64,000 nt of DNA from Azohydromonas caseinilytica. Its GTDB lineage: Bacteria > Pseudomonadota > Gammaproteobacteria > Burkholderiales > Burkholderiaceae_C. Position numbers and translations under genes: made by a program. A model generated the notes under the pieces. The model was not told the origin of the DNA and made no database searches. It saw only the letters and a program-made list of their open reading frames with translations. The stretch spans positions 248,001-312,000 of the forward strand of contig NZ_JABBFW010000001.1 of the NCBI RefSeq assembly GCF_012927045.1, read 5' to 3'. This document shows positions 53,043 to 61,718 of the stretch, in pieces. Every line of letters begins with the position of its first letter. Position 1 is the first letter of the stretch.

Positions 53043-55025
53043 ATGTCGAACATCGATGTGAAGAGTCTCGCTCAGGCCATCGCCACGCAGGGCGCGGGCT
53101 GGCAGGCCGGCGAAACCAGCATGACGGCCCTCAGCGACGACGCACGCCGCGCGCGGCTGGGCTTCGTGCCGCCGCCGGATGCGCCCTCCCTGGAGGACCT
53201 CGACCGGCAGCTGCGCTCGGGCCAGCGCTCCCATGAGCCCTTCATCGCGGCGGCGGCCATCGGCGCCCCCTCCGCCTACGACCTGCGCAACGTCGGCGGC
53301 CGCAACTACGTCACGGCGGTGCGCGACCAGGGCGGCTGCGGCTCGTGCGTGTCCTTCGGCACTTGCGCGGTGATCGAGTCCACGCTCAGGGTGGCGGCCG
53401 GCGACCCGGCGCTGGACGTGGACCTCTCGGAAGCCCAGCTGTTCTATTGCTACGCCCGCGCGCAGGGCCGCAACTGCGCCAACGGCTGGTGGCCCGACGC
53501 CGCGCTGGACGCCTGCCGCCAGGGGCTGGCCTTCGAGCAGAGCTACCCGTACACGGCCGGCGACCAGAACTGCTCCAACCTCGATCCCGGCTGGCGCTCG
53601 CGCTACGCCAAGATCACCGGGCGGCAGGCGCTGTCGGGCGCGGCGATCAAGGAGTGGATCGCCACCCGCGGCCCGGTGACCGGCTGCTTCCTGGTCTACG
53701 ACGACTTCTTCGCCTACCGCAGCGGGGTCTACCGCCATGTGTCGGGCGGCCTGGCCGGCGGGCACTGCGTGGCCATCATCGGCTACGACGATGCGCAGAG
53801 CTGCTGGATCTGCAAGAACAGCTGGGGCCCGGGCTGGGGCGACGGCGGCTTCTTCCGCATCGCCTACGGCGAGTGCGGCATCGACACCAGCTACGGGCCC
53901 TACGGCGCCGTGGGTGCATCCATCGAGCAGCAAGGGGCATGGTCCGGCTGGGCGTCCGAAGGCGGCGTGCTGACCTCCGACATCGCCGTGGACAACAACG
54001 CCGACGGCCGCCTGGAGGTGTTCGTGCGCGGCACCGACGGCGCCGTGTGGCACAAGTGGCAGGTCGCGCCCAACAGCGGCTGGTCGGGCTGGGCCTCCGA
54101 GGGCGGCGTGATCACCTCCAACATCGCCGTGGGCCGCAATGCCGACGGCCGCCTGGAAGTGTTCGTGCGCGGCACCGACAACGCGCTGTGGCACAAGTGG
54201 CAGGTCGCGCCCAACAGCACCTGGTCCGGCTGGGCCTCCGAAGGCGGCGTGCTCACCAGCAACATCACCGTGGACCGCAATGCCGACGGGCGCCTGGAAG
54301 CCTTCGTGCGCGGCACCGACGGCGCCCTGTGGCACAAGTGGCAGGTCGCGCCCAACGGCACCTGGTCGGGCTGGGCCTCCGAAGGCGGCGTGCTCACTTC
54401 CGACATCGCCGTGGGCCGCAATGCCGACGGGCGCCTGGAATTGTTCGTGCGCGGCACCGACAACGCGCTGTGGCACAAGTGGCAAGTCGCGCCCAACGGC
54501 ACCTGGTCGGGCTGGGCCTCCGAGGGCGGCGTGTTGACCTCGGGCATCGCCGTGGGCCGCAATGCCGATGGGCGGCTGGAGGTGTTCGTGCGCGGCACCG
54601 ACGGCGCCCTGTGGCACAAGTGGCAGGTCGCGCCCAACGGCACCTGGTCGGGCTGGGCCTCCGAAGGCGGCGTGCTCACCAGCAGCATCGCCCTGGGCCG
54701 CAGCCCCAACGGCCGCCTGGAAGCCTTCGTGCGCGGTACCGACAACGCGATGTGGCACAAGTGGCAGGTCGCACCCAACGACGGCTGGTCCGGCTGGGCC
54801 TCCGAAGGCGGCGTGCTCACCAGCAACATCGCCATCGGCACCAATGCCGACGGACGCCTGGAGGCCTTCGTGCGCGGCACCGACAACGCGCTGTGGCACA
54901 ACTGGCAGACGCAGGTCTTCGCCGCGGCACCCGCCGAACAGGCGCCGGCCGCCGAGCCGGTCACGGCCACCGAACCGGCCGCGGCATCGGCCAAGGCCAA
55001 GGCCGCCGAGCCGGCGCCCATGTGA
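53043..55025 (+). CDS. Papain-like (C1A) protease fused to a seven-bladed beta-propeller
   Basis: The 660-residue protein starts after GGAGAGGAG and has no signal peptide. Residues 1-75 look like a propeptide. The C1A domain (about 78-290) has Gln96, catalytic Cys102 in QGGCGSC, His241 in GGHCVAIIGYDD and Asn259 in CKNSWGPGWG. From Trp300 there are seven repeats of exactly 47 residues (141 bp each), each starting WSGWASEGGV and containing GRLEVFVRGTD and WHKWQVAPN, as in tectonin/PLL-type lectin propellers. An Ala/Pro/Lys tail ends the protein. It is followed after 18 and then 14 bases by a repeat-peptide gene and a chagasin-type inhibitor gene. Confidence 0.92.
   Translation: MSNIDVKSLAQAIATQGAGWQAGETSMTALSDDARRARLGFVPPPDAPSLEDLDRQLRSGQRSHEPFIAAAAIGAPSAYDLRNVGGRNYVTAVRDQGGCGSCVSFGTCAVIESTLRVAAGDPALDVDLSEAQLFYCYARAQGRNCANGWWPDAALDACRQGLAFEQSYPYTAGDQNCSNLDPGWRSRYAKITGRQALSGAAIKEWIATRGPVTGCFLVYDDFFAYRSGVYRHVSGGLAGGHCVAIIGYDDAQSCWICKNSWGPGWGDGGFFRIAYGECGIDTSYGPYGAVGASIEQQGAWSGWASEGGVLTSDIAVDNNADGRLEVFVRGTDGAVWHKWQVAPNSGWSGWASEGGVITSNIAVGRNADGRLEVFVRGTDNALWHKWQVAPNSTWSGWASEGGVLTSNITVDRNADGRLEAFVRGTDGALWHKWQVAPNGTWSGWASEGGVLTSDIAVGRNADGRLELFVRGTDNALWHKWQVAPNGTWSGWASEGGVLTSGIAVGRNADGRLEVFVRGTDGALWHKWQVAPNGTWSGWASEGGVLTSSIALGRSPNGRLEAFVRGTDNAMWHKWQVAPNDGWSGWASEGGVLTSNIAIGTNADGRLEAFVRGTDNALWHNWQTQVFAAAPAEQAPAAEPVTATEPAAASAKAKAAEPAPM
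53940..54926 (+). repeat. Seven tandem 141-bp coding repeats
   Basis: Seven in-frame units of 141 bp encode the propeller blades. Units are nearly identical in long stretches (for example TGGCACAAGTGGCAGGTCGC recurs), which suggests recent expansion or gene conversion within the gene. Confidence 0.93.
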
Positions 55026-55043
55026 AGAGCAGGAGGACTCGCC

Positions 55044-55388
55044 ATGACGACTTCATTAATGCAAGCCCAGCCCGGCAGCGGCAACTCCGACATGCCGCGC
55101 GGCGACATGCGCTCGGCGGCCTCCGCCGGCATGCCCCGGGGCGAGATGAACGCCGCGCCGCCGTCCAGCGCCGGCATGCCGGCCGGCACCATGCCCTCGG
55201 CGCCCGTTTCCACGAGCCAGCCCGCTGCAGGCATGCCGGCAACCGCGGACCGGGGCGGCGGCATGCCGAGCGGCGCGATGGTCGAGGCCGGACAGGGCAT
55301 GCCCACCGGCGCCATGCGCCCGGCCTCGGACAGCTCGGAAGCCTGGAACATGGACGTCGTTTCCACTTCGTCCTGCGGCTGCAGCTGA
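55044..55388 (+). CDS. GMPxGxM-repeat small protein ending SCGCS
   Basis: The 114-residue product follows a strong AGGAGG. It is not a known family to me. It contains six units: SDMPRGDM (15-22), AGMPRGEM (28-35), AGMPAGTM (43-50), AGMPATAD (62-69), GGMPSGAM (72-79) and QGMPTGAM (84-91), joined by Ala/Ser/Pro spacers. The only cysteines are in the C-terminal SCGCS. Methionine is unusually frequent. There is no signal peptide or membrane helix. Lying between a papain-like protease and its probable inhibitor, it could be the protease substrate, a peptide precursor or a metal-binding peptide; none is proven. Confidence 0.8.
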   Translation: MTTSLMQAQPGSGNSDMPRGDMRSAASAGMPRGEMNAAPPSSAGMPAGTMPSAPVSTSQPAAGMPATADRGGGMPSGAMVEAGQGMPTGAMRPASDSSEAWNMDVVSTSSCGCS

Positions 55389-55402
55389 GCGAGAGGACGG
55401 CC

Positions 55403-55726
55403 GTGCCGATCGAGATCAGCGCCCAGGACCCAGGGGCCTCGCACACGCTGGCCCTGGGCGACGAGCTGAGCCTGCACCTGGACGAGAACCCCACCACCGG
55501 CTACCGGTGGCAGTTCACCCAGTCGGGCGCCGGCGAGCTCGCCCTGGTGGATGACCGCTTCGTCACCGGCTCCGCCGCCCCGGCGCCCGGCGCGGGCGGC
55601 CAGCGTGTGCTTCGCTTCGTGGCCCGCAAACCCGGCGAGGTGCGGCTGGAGGTCGCCAACCGGCGCGCCTGGGAGCCCGCGGACTCCGCGCTGGAGCGGC
55701 GGGTGTACGCCATCCTCATCCGTTGA
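55403..55726 (+). CDS. Chagasin-family (I42) cysteine protease inhibitor
   Basis: The 107-residue product starts at GTG with AGAGGA upstream. The three inhibitory loops of chagasin are present: NPTTGYRW (29-36), PGAGGQ (62-67) and RRAWE (87-91). I42 inhibitors bind papain-type proteases with the first loop entering the active-site cleft. No signal peptide is seen, matching the signal-less protease encoded 377 bases upstream in the same operon. Its natural target is probably that protease. Confidence 0.9.
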   Translation: MPIEISAQDPGASHTLALGDELSLHLDENPTTGYRWQFTQSGAGELALVDDRFVTGSAAPAPGAGGQRVLRFVARKPGEVRLEVANRRAWEPADSALERRVYAILIR

Positions 55727-55768
55727 GCGCGCACCGGCGCGGCCACCGTGCCGCGCCGATGCCTGTGC

Positions 55769-55990
55769 TCAGGCGTAGACGTCGGGGTTGTTGATGGCCC
55801 GCAGCTTGTCCGCGTGGCAATAGAAGATCCAGCCCTGATAGCGCACGTCGTAGTAGGTCTCCCGGGCGCCGGCCTGGACCCGGTGGTACGGACCCGCCAT
55901 CACCTCGACGATCTTGCCCACGGCGCGGCTCGCGGCTGGACTGGCGCGGCAACTGGGCACGACGTAGCAGAACGTTCCTTGCTTCAACAT
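55769..55990 (-). CDS. Small hypothetical protein with SH3/KOW-like pattern
   Basis: The 73-residue product starts at ATG 55990, with GGAAG about ten bases upstream. The sequence GKIVEVMAGPYHRVQ, then ETYYDVRYQGWIFYCHADKLRAIN suggests a small beta-barrel of SH3/KOW type, which is only an inference. It has three cysteines (8, 14, 58) and no signal peptide. It is convergent with the chagasin gene and lies before cca on the same strand. Confidence 0.6.
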   Translation of the reverse strand: MLKQGTFCYVVPSCRASPAASRAVGKIVEVMAGPYHRVQAGARETYYDVRYQGWIFYCHADKLRAINNPDVYA

Positions 55991-56099
55991 AGCCCGACAC
56001 TTCCAGCAATGGCTTCTGGACAGGGCAGCAGGCTGCCCCCTTGATGCCTTGACCCACAGCAAGGCATGTGCCGCCGCTGCAGCGGCGGCTGCGACCGGC

Positions 56100-57341
56100 T
56101 CAGCCGACTTGGCGCGCCGCCGCCAGCCCCGCCTCGATCGCCTCCACCCGCGCGCGCTGCACCGCCTCGCCGATGGCCGGCCCGGTGAGCCCGCGCGCCA
56201 GTGCCTGCGACGACACCGCGCGCGTGTCGATGCCGCGCGCCCAGCGCAGCACCGCCTGCAGGCGCCGGCGCGGCGGGTAGTCGGCGTCCTCCCTGCCGGC
56301 GCGACCGCGCGCATCGCACTCGCAGGCCAGCAGCAGCTGCTCGAAGCGCTCCGGGCGGCGCAGCGCGTCGCAGCGCTCCAGCAGCCGCAGCAGCGCCTTG
56401 GCGCCGAACTCCCCACTGCGGTGCACGTTGCCGTGCTCGCGCGCCACCACCTCGGCCAGATGCGCACAGTCGTTGGGCACCTTCAGGCGCTCGCACACGC
56501 CCTGGAGCAGCTTCACGCTGCGGCCTTCGTGGCCCAGGTGGCGCGGCAGCACCTCGGCCGGCGTCTCGCCCTTGCCCAGGTCGTGGCCCAGGCAGGCAAA
56601 GCGCACCGGCAGCGGCGCTTGCAGCCGCGCCGCGCAATCCAGCACCAGCATCAGGTGCACGCCGGTGTCGATCTCCGGGTGGTGCGCCTCGGGCTGCGGC
56701 ACACCCCAGAGCCGGTCCACCTCGGGCAGCAGCACCGCCAGCGCGCCGCTGTCGCGCAGCAGCTCGAACATGCGCGAGGGTTTTACTTCCATCAGCCCGC
56801 GCGCGAACTCCTGCCACACGCGCTCGGGCACCAGGTGGTCCACCTCGCCCTCGGCCACCATGTGCCGCATCAGCGCCAGCGTCTCGGGGGCGACGGAGAA
56901 GTCGGTGAAGCGCGCGGCGAAGCGCGCCACGCGCAGCACCCGCACCGGGTCCTCGGTGAAGGCCGGGCTGACATGGCGCAGCACGCGCTGGCGCAGGTCG
57001 CGCTCGCCGCCCCAGGGATCGACCAGCGTGCCGTCCTCGCGCATGGCCATGGCGTTGATGGTGAGATCCCGGCGCCGCAGGTCGTCCTCCAGCGTCACGT
57101 CCGGCGCCGCGTACACCGTGAAGCCGCGGTAGCCGCGCCCGCTCTTGCGCTCGGTGCGGGCCAGCGCGTGCTCCTCGCCGGTATCCGGATGCAAGAACAC
57201 CGGGAAATCCGCACCGACGGGACGAAAGCCCGCGTCGAGCATCTGCTGCGGCGTGGCGCCGACCACCACCCAGTCGGTATCGGTATGGGGCAGGCCCAGC
57301 AGGCGGTCACGCACGGCGCCGCCGACGATGAAACGTTGCAT
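56100..57341 (-). CDS. cca: CCA tRNA nucleotidyltransferase with HD domain
   Basis: The 413-residue enzyme adds or repairs the CCA end of tRNA. The N-terminal class II nucleotidyltransferase motif is GGAVRD...DTDWVVVG with Asp21 and Asp23. The [20 protein letters not shown] and [16 protein letters not shown] motifs follow, and the HD motif [11 protein letters not shown] marks the phosphohydrolase domain of the multifunctional form. The ATG chosen begins [12 protein letters not shown], the usual family start. Confidence 0.96.
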   Translation of the reverse strand: MQRFIVGGAVRDRLLGLPHTDTDWVVVGATPQQMLDAGFRPVGADFPVFLHPDTGEEHALARTERKSGRGYRGFTVYAAPDVTLEDDLRRRDLTINAMAMREDGTLVDPWGGERDLRQRVLRHVSPAFTEDPVRVLRVARFAARFTDFSVAPETLALMRHMVAEGEVDHLVPERVWQEFARGLMEVKPSRMFELLRDSGALAVLLPEVDRLWGVPQPEAHHPEIDTGVHLMLVLDCAARLQAPLPVRFACLGHDLGKGETPAEVLPRHLGHEGRSVKLLQGVCERLKVPNDCAHLAEVVAREHGNVHRSGEFGAKALLRLLERCDALRRPERFEQLLLACECDARGRAGREDADYPPRRRLQAVLRWARGIDTRAVSSQALARGLTGPAIGEAVQRARVEAIEAGLAAARQVG

Positions 57342-57626
57342 GCGGCGCAGTCTACGCAGCGCCTTCCGCCCCGCCGGCCAGCGGGGCCGCCGCCCCAAGA
57401 TCCATGGAAGCTTTGCGCAGAAGCGTCAACGTCTTGTGACAGGCGGCCTTGGAGCGCGGGGTGTCGGGTCGGGCCGGGGGATCAGTAAATACCCGAACGC
57501 ACGATGGACCGATTTTTTGCTGTCGCAAGAACGGCCCGCCGGAGCCCATCACGTCCTGCGCCGCAGCCCCCTCGCCGGCGGCGTTTTCGGATGCATGCAC
57601 AGGTGCCCCCCTGCAGGAGAGTTGGC

Positions 57627-57947
57627 ATGAGATCGAAGTTCCTGGTCCTGGCCGGTGTGCTGGCCGGTGTCGCTACCCTTGGGTCGGCTTCCGTCCTGGC
57701 TGCCCCGGCGTCGCCGGCGGCCGTCCCCGCACCTGCCGCCACACCGGCCGCCATGCCGGCGGTGGCGCCACGCGACGATGGCGTGGAGGCCGGCGTGGCA
57801 GTCCAACCCACGGTCGCCTCCGCCACCATCGCGCCGGCCCAGCCCCCTACACCCGAGCCGACGCAAAGCGCCTTCCCCACCTCTGAAACCCTGCTGGTGC
57901 TTGCCGGCCTGCTGGCCGTGGGCATCATCGTGCGGCGGCGCAACTGA
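57627..57947 (+). CDS. Small secreted protein with C-terminal helix-RRR sorting-like tail
   Basis: The 106-residue product starts after GCAGGAGAG. It has a signal peptide (about 1-26, ending VLAAP), an Ala/Pro/Val-rich low-complexity middle, and at the C-terminus PTSETLLVLAGLLAVGIIVRRRN, a helix followed by basic residues. This tripartite end resembles PEP-CTERM or other exosortase/rhombosortase signals but lacks the exact PEP at the proper place. It is otherwise unidentified. The 285-base gap before it shows nothing recognisable. Confidence 0.7.
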   Translation: MRSKFLVLAGVLAGVATLGSASVLAAPASPAAVPAPAATPAAMPAVAPRDDGVEAGVAVQPTVASATIAPAQPPTPEPTQSAFPTSETLLVLAGLLAVGIIVRRRN

Positions 57948-58016
57948 ACCCGGCGCGCCGACTCACTTCCATCCCAGCGACGGGCCCACGGGCCCGTTTC
58001 CTTTTCCCGGCGCGGC

Positions 58017-58916
58017 TCAGGCCGCCGCGGTGCCCGGCTCCACGAGCGAGGCAGCCAGGCACAGGTCGTCCCAGGCGCGGGCCTTGTCCACCGGGTTGCG
58101 CAGCAGGTAGGCCGGGTGATAGGTCACCACCAGCGGGATGCCCTGGTAGCGGTGCACCTGGCCGCGCAATTTGCCGATGGGCAGCGTGCTGCGCAGCAGC
58201 GACTGCACCGCGAAGCGCCCCATGGCCAGGATGACACGCGGCTGCACCAGCGCGAGCTGGCGCTGCAGGTAGGGCTCGCACTGCGCCAGCTCCTCCGGCG
58301 CCGGGTTGCGGTTGCGCGGCGGGCGGCACTTGAGGGTGTTGGCGATGAACACTTGGCGCTCGGCCGGCGCGGCCTCGCGGGTGAGGCCCAGCGCCGCCAG
58401 CATCGCGTCCAGCAGCTGCCCGGCCGGGCCGACGAAGGGCTCGCCGCGCAGGTCCTCCTGCTCGCCCGGCGCCTCGCCCACGATCATCCAGTGCGCCCGC
58501 TCGTTGCCGACGCCGAACACCGTGTGCCTGCGGCTGTTGCACAGCGCGCAGGCGCGGCAGTTCTCGACCGCCGAGCGCAGCGCCGGCCAGTCCAGCGCCG
58601 CGACCTCGCCGCCGCCGAAGGGCAGGCCCGGCGCCACGTCGATGGGGCCGTCCACGCGCTGCGCCACGGCGGGCGCGGACGCGGCACTGGCCGTGCCGGC
58701 GCCCGCGGCCCGGGGCAGCGGGCGCTGCGCCACCGCGGTACCCACCGAGGGCGCGGCCGTGACTGCGCGATAGGCCGGCGTGGCCGGGATTTCAGCTTGG
58801 GCCGCCTCGGCCGCGGCGGGCTCCGGCGTCGGCACCGCATCGGCCCCGACCGGCGGCTGCCACAGCCGGATGCCCATCCACTCCAGCATCTGCAGCTGGC
58901 GTTCGCTGTAGGCCAT
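58017..58916 (-). CDS. Uracil-DNA glycosylase, family 4-like
   Basis: The 299-residue base-excision repair enzyme has an Ala/Pro-rich N-terminal extension of about 110 residues and a family 4 UDG domain: ENCRACALCNSRRHTVFGVG with cluster cysteines, the active-site motif VGEAPGEQED, FIANTLKCRPPRNRNP and the second motif TYHPAYLLRNP. The iron-sulfur cysteines separate it from family 1. It lies four bases before rimI reads on in the opposite order: rimI and tsaB are upstream on the same strand, so the three may be one transcript. Confidence 0.92.
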   Translation of the reverse strand: MAYSERQLQMLEWMGIRLWQPPVGADAVPTPEPAAAEAAQAEIPATPAYRAVTAAPSVGTAVAQRPLPRAAGAGTASAASAPAVAQRVDGPIDVAPGLPFGGGEVAALDWPALRSAVENCRACALCNSRRHTVFGVGNERAHWMIVGEAPGEQEDLRGEPFVGPAGQLLDAMLAALGLTREAAPAERQVFIANTLKCRPPRNRNPAPEELAQCEPYLQRQLALVQPRVILAMGRFAVQSLLRSTLPIGKLRGQVHRYQGIPLVVTYHPAYLLRNPVDKARAWDDLCLAASLVEPGTAAA

Positions 58917-58920
58917 GGCT

Positions 58921-59427
58921 TCAGCCCTCGTCCGGCGCGACGACCAGGCTCATCAGCAGCGCGTCCTCGCGCCGCCCGCCCTGCGCCGGGTAGTAGCCGC
59001 GGCGCCGCCCCACCAGGGCGAAGCCGTAGCGCTCATAGAGTTCGCGCGCGCCGGTGTTGCTCTCGCGCACCTCCAGCCAGAGGCTGCCCAGCTCCACCTG
59101 GCGGCAGTGCGCCGCCAGCGCGTCCAGCATGAAGCGGGCATAGCCGCGCCGGCGCGCCGCCGGGGCCACGGTGATGTTGAGCAGGTGCATCTCGTCGAAG
59201 CCGGCCATGGCGACGTAGTAGCCCACCGGCACGCCGCCCGGCGTCTCGCGCAGCAGCTGCGCCGGGTAGCCGGCGTGCAGCGAGTCGATGAAATTGCCGC
59301 GGGTCCAGGGGAACTCGTAGCTGGCCTGCTCCAGCGCCATCACGGCGTCCAGGTGGGCCACGCGCATGGGCTCCAGCACCGGCGCGCCCGTGCCGCCGAA
59401 GGGCAGCGGCTGCGGCGCGGCGCTCAC
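58921..59427 (-). CDS. rimI: Ribosomal protein S18 alanine N-acetyltransferase
   Basis: The 168-residue GNAT protein starts at GTG in a GTGA overlap with tsaB. It has the GNAT acetyl-CoA motif [36 protein letters not shown] and VGRRRGYYP, typical of RimI. It acetylates the N-terminal alanine of S18. An N-terminal extension of about 20 residues precedes the usual start, so the internal ATG (MRVAHLD) is an alternative. The tsaB-rimI pairing is common. Confidence 0.93.
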   Translation of the reverse strand: MSAAPQPLPFGGTGAPVLEPMRVAHLDAVMALEQASYEFPWTRGNFIDSLHAGYPAQLLRETPGGVPVGYYVAMAGFDEMHLLNITVAPAARRRGYARFMLDALAAHCRQVELGSLWLEVRESNTGARELYERYGFALVGRRRGYYPAQGGRREDALLMSLVVAPDEG

Positions 59428-60128
59428 GGCGTCGCTCCCGCGGCGGCGCGCGCCGCCTCGCGCTCGGCCGTGGTCTGCGCCACCTTGTCGCGCAGGTACA
59501 GCGGCAGCGCCTGCGCCGCATCCAGCGCCTCGCCGCGGGCCCAGGCCTGCTGCGCCAGCCGCAGCAGCGCGCCGGCCCGGTCCCGGGCCTGCGGCAGGCG
59601 CAGCGCCGCCGCGGCGGGCGCCGGCAGCAGGTCCAGGCCCGAGCCGGCCAGCACCGGCGCATCGGCGTCCCAGGCCCCAGGGGCGTACAGCGCGGGAGCC
59701 TGCAGCGTCTGCCAGGCCTGGCCGCTCCAGCGGTAGCGGGCGGCGTAGAGCTCGTTCATGCGCGCGTCCATGGCCACGCCGACCTCGAAGCCGTCGCCGC
59801 CGTCGCACTGCGCGCGGGCGTCCTCGGCCACGATCAGCAGGCTGTCCAGCGCCAGCACCGGCTTGCCGGCGCCGAAGGCCAGGCCCTGCGCCACGGCGCA
59901 GGCGGTGCGCAGCCCGGTGAAGGCGCCGGGACCGTGGGCAAAGGCGACGGCGTCCAGCGCCTGCAGGGTGAGACCCGCCTGCCGCAGCAGCCCCAGGGCC
60001 GCGGGCAGGACGCGGCGCGAGGATTCGGCGCCGCCGGCCTCGTCCAGCGTCAGCGCGCCCCCGGGGCCGGCCAGGGCCAGCACCAGGCGCTCGGTGGAAC
60101 AGTCCACCGCCAGTAGTCGAGCGTTCAT
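59424..60128 (-). CDS. tsaB: tRNA threonylcarbamoyladenosine synthesis protein TsaB
   Basis: The 234-residue ASKHA-fold protein works with TsaD and TsaE in t6A37 formation. It begins LLAVDCSTERLVLAL and has FAHGPGAFTGLRTACAVAQGLA and AMDARMNELYAARY, all family signatures. It is coupled to rimI by a four-base overlap. The t6A pathway enzyme Sua5/TsaC is encoded in this window too, at 62910-63893. Confidence 0.95.
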   Translation of the reverse strand: MNARLLAVDCSTERLVLALAGPGGALTLDEAGGAESSRRVLPAALGLLRQAGLTLQALDAVAFAHGPGAFTGLRTACAVAQGLAFGAGKPVLALDSLLIVAEDARAQCDGGDGFEVGVAMDARMNELYAARYRWSGQAWQTLQAPALYAPGAWDADAPVLAGSGLDLLPAPAAAALRLPQARDRAGALLRLAQQAWARGEALDAAQALPLYLRDKVAQTTAEREAARAAAGATP

Positions 60129-60260
60129 GCGCGCGGCTCCCGGGCCAGGCAGTGGCGAAGGCAGGCCCACGGCGGGGACAGAAAAACCAGGGCATCCATC
60201 GCTGCGGATTATCCGGCAGGGCCATCCCCCGCCCGGGGGCCCGGCTACGATCGCCCCGCC

Positions 60261-61718
60261 ATGCCATCGCGCCGTCACTTCCTTTCCTCCCTGCTGGCCC
60301 TTCCCTTCGGATTCGGAGCCTGCGCCCAGACCGCCCCTCTTCCCCCCACGTCCTGGCCGCCGCCGGACGCCCCCGCCGCCGGCCCTTTGCCGCCCGCCGT
60401 GGCCCAGGCGCTGCAACAGGCGAACCTGCCGCCGCAGGCGCTGGCGGTGCTGGTGCAGGACCTGCAAGGCAACACGACGCGGCTGAGCCTCAATGCCGCC
60501 GCGCCCATGAACCCGGCCTCGGTGATGAAGCTCGCCACCACCGCCGCGGCGCTGGACCTGCTGGGCCCGGCCTGGAGCTGGCGCACGCCGGTGTGGGTGC
60601 AGGGCAGCGTCGAGCGCGGCCGGCTGCGCGGCTCGGTCGTGATCCAGGGCCGGGGCGACCCCAAGCTCACCCAGGAGCGGCTGTACCTGCTGATGCGGCG
60701 GCTGCGCGCCTGGGGCATCGACGAGATCGACGGCGACTTCGTGCTGGACCGCAGCGCGTTCGAGCCCGCCGCCGGCGCGCCCGGCGACTTCGACGGCGAG
60801 GCGCTGCGCCCCTACAACGTGCTGCCCGACGCGCTGCTGCTCAACCTGCGCGCGCTGACGCTGAGCTTCATGCCCGATGCCGCGCGCGGCGTGGCGCGCG
60901 TGGGGCTGGAGCCGCCGCTGGACGGCGTGCAGCTGGACACCCGGGTGCCCCTGTCCAACGGCCCCTGCGGCGACTGGCGCGGCACGCTCAAGGCCGACTT
61001 CAACGACCCGGCCCGGCTGCACCTGGCCGGCCGCTACCCGCTGTCCTGCGGCGAGCGCTTCTGGCCCGTGGCCTACGCCGACCCGGCCGCCTTCGACGCG
61101 CGGCTGCTGCAGGCGCTGTGGCAGGAGGCCGGCGGCCGGCTGCGCGGCGGCGTGCGCGAGGGCCGCGCGCCCGGCGACGCGGCGCCGACCTTCGAGCTGG
61201 GCTCGCCGCCGCTGGCCGAGGTGGTGCGCGACATCAACAAGTTCAGCAACAACGTGATGGCGCAGCAGCTGTTTCTGACGCTGGCGCTGGAGCAGCAGGG
61301 GCTGGGCAGCACGGCGGGCGCGCGCACCGTGCTTTCGGGCTGGCTGCAGCGGCGCCTGGGCGCCGCGGCGGTGGACGGCGCCGTCATCGACAACGGCTCG
61401 GGCCTGTCGCGCCAGACCCGGCTGAGCGCGGCGCTGCTGGGCCGGCTGCTGCAGGCGGCCTGGGCCGCGCCGTGGATGCCGGAGTTCATGGCCTCGCTGC
61501 CGATCCAGGGCCTGGACGGCACGCTGCGCCGCTGGGCCGGCGAGCCCGGGCGAGCCCACCTCAAGACCGGCTCACTGCGCGATGTTTCGGCGGTGGCGGG
61601 CTACGTGCTGGGCCGCAGCGGGCGCCGCCATGCGCTGGTGGCCCTGGTCAACCACCCGCAGGCTGCGGCGGCGCGGCCGGTGCTGGACGCGCTGCTGCAG
61701 TGGACGCTGGAGGATTGA
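60261..61718 (+). CDS. dacB: D-alanyl-D-alanine carboxypeptidase/endopeptidase (PBP4)
   Basis: The 485-residue exported class C penicillin-binding protein has an N-terminal Arg-Arg signal region (MPSRRHFLSSLLALPFGFGAC), the catalytic SVMK (Ser87, Lys90), the SNN motif in INKFSNNVMAQQLF and KTG in HLKTGSLRD. It trims pentapeptides and cleaves cross-links. The FGAC context may make it a lipoprotein. It is divergent from tsaB by 132 bases. Confidence 0.94.
   Translation: MPSRRHFLSSLLALPFGFGACAQTAPLPPTSWPPPDAPAAGPLPPAVAQALQQANLPPQALAVLVQDLQGNTTRLSLNAAAPMNPASVMKLATTAAALDLLGPAWSWRTPVWVQGSVERGRLRGSVVIQGRGDPKLTQERLYLLMRRLRAWGIDEIDGDFVLDRSAFEPAAGAPGDFDGEALRPYNVLPDALLLNLRALTLSFMPDAARGVARVGLEPPLDGVQLDTRVPLSNGPCGDWRGTLKADFNDPARLHLAGRYPLSCGERFWPVAYADPAAFDARLLQALWQEAGGRLRGGVREGRAPGDAAPTFELGSPPLAEVVRDINKFSNNVMAQQLFLTLALEQQGLGSTAGARTVLSGWLQRRLGAAAVDGAVIDNGSGLSRQTRLSAALLGRLLQAAWAAPWMPEFMASLPIQGLDGTLRRWAGEPGRAHLKTGSLRDVSAVAGYVLGRSGRRHALVALVNHPQAAAARPVLDALLQWTLED

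Noticed and set aside
53940-54926. Regular tandem repeats considered as a CRISPR or intergenic satellite.
   Set aside because: The 141-bp units are in frame, without spacers, and encode propeller blades of a single protein.
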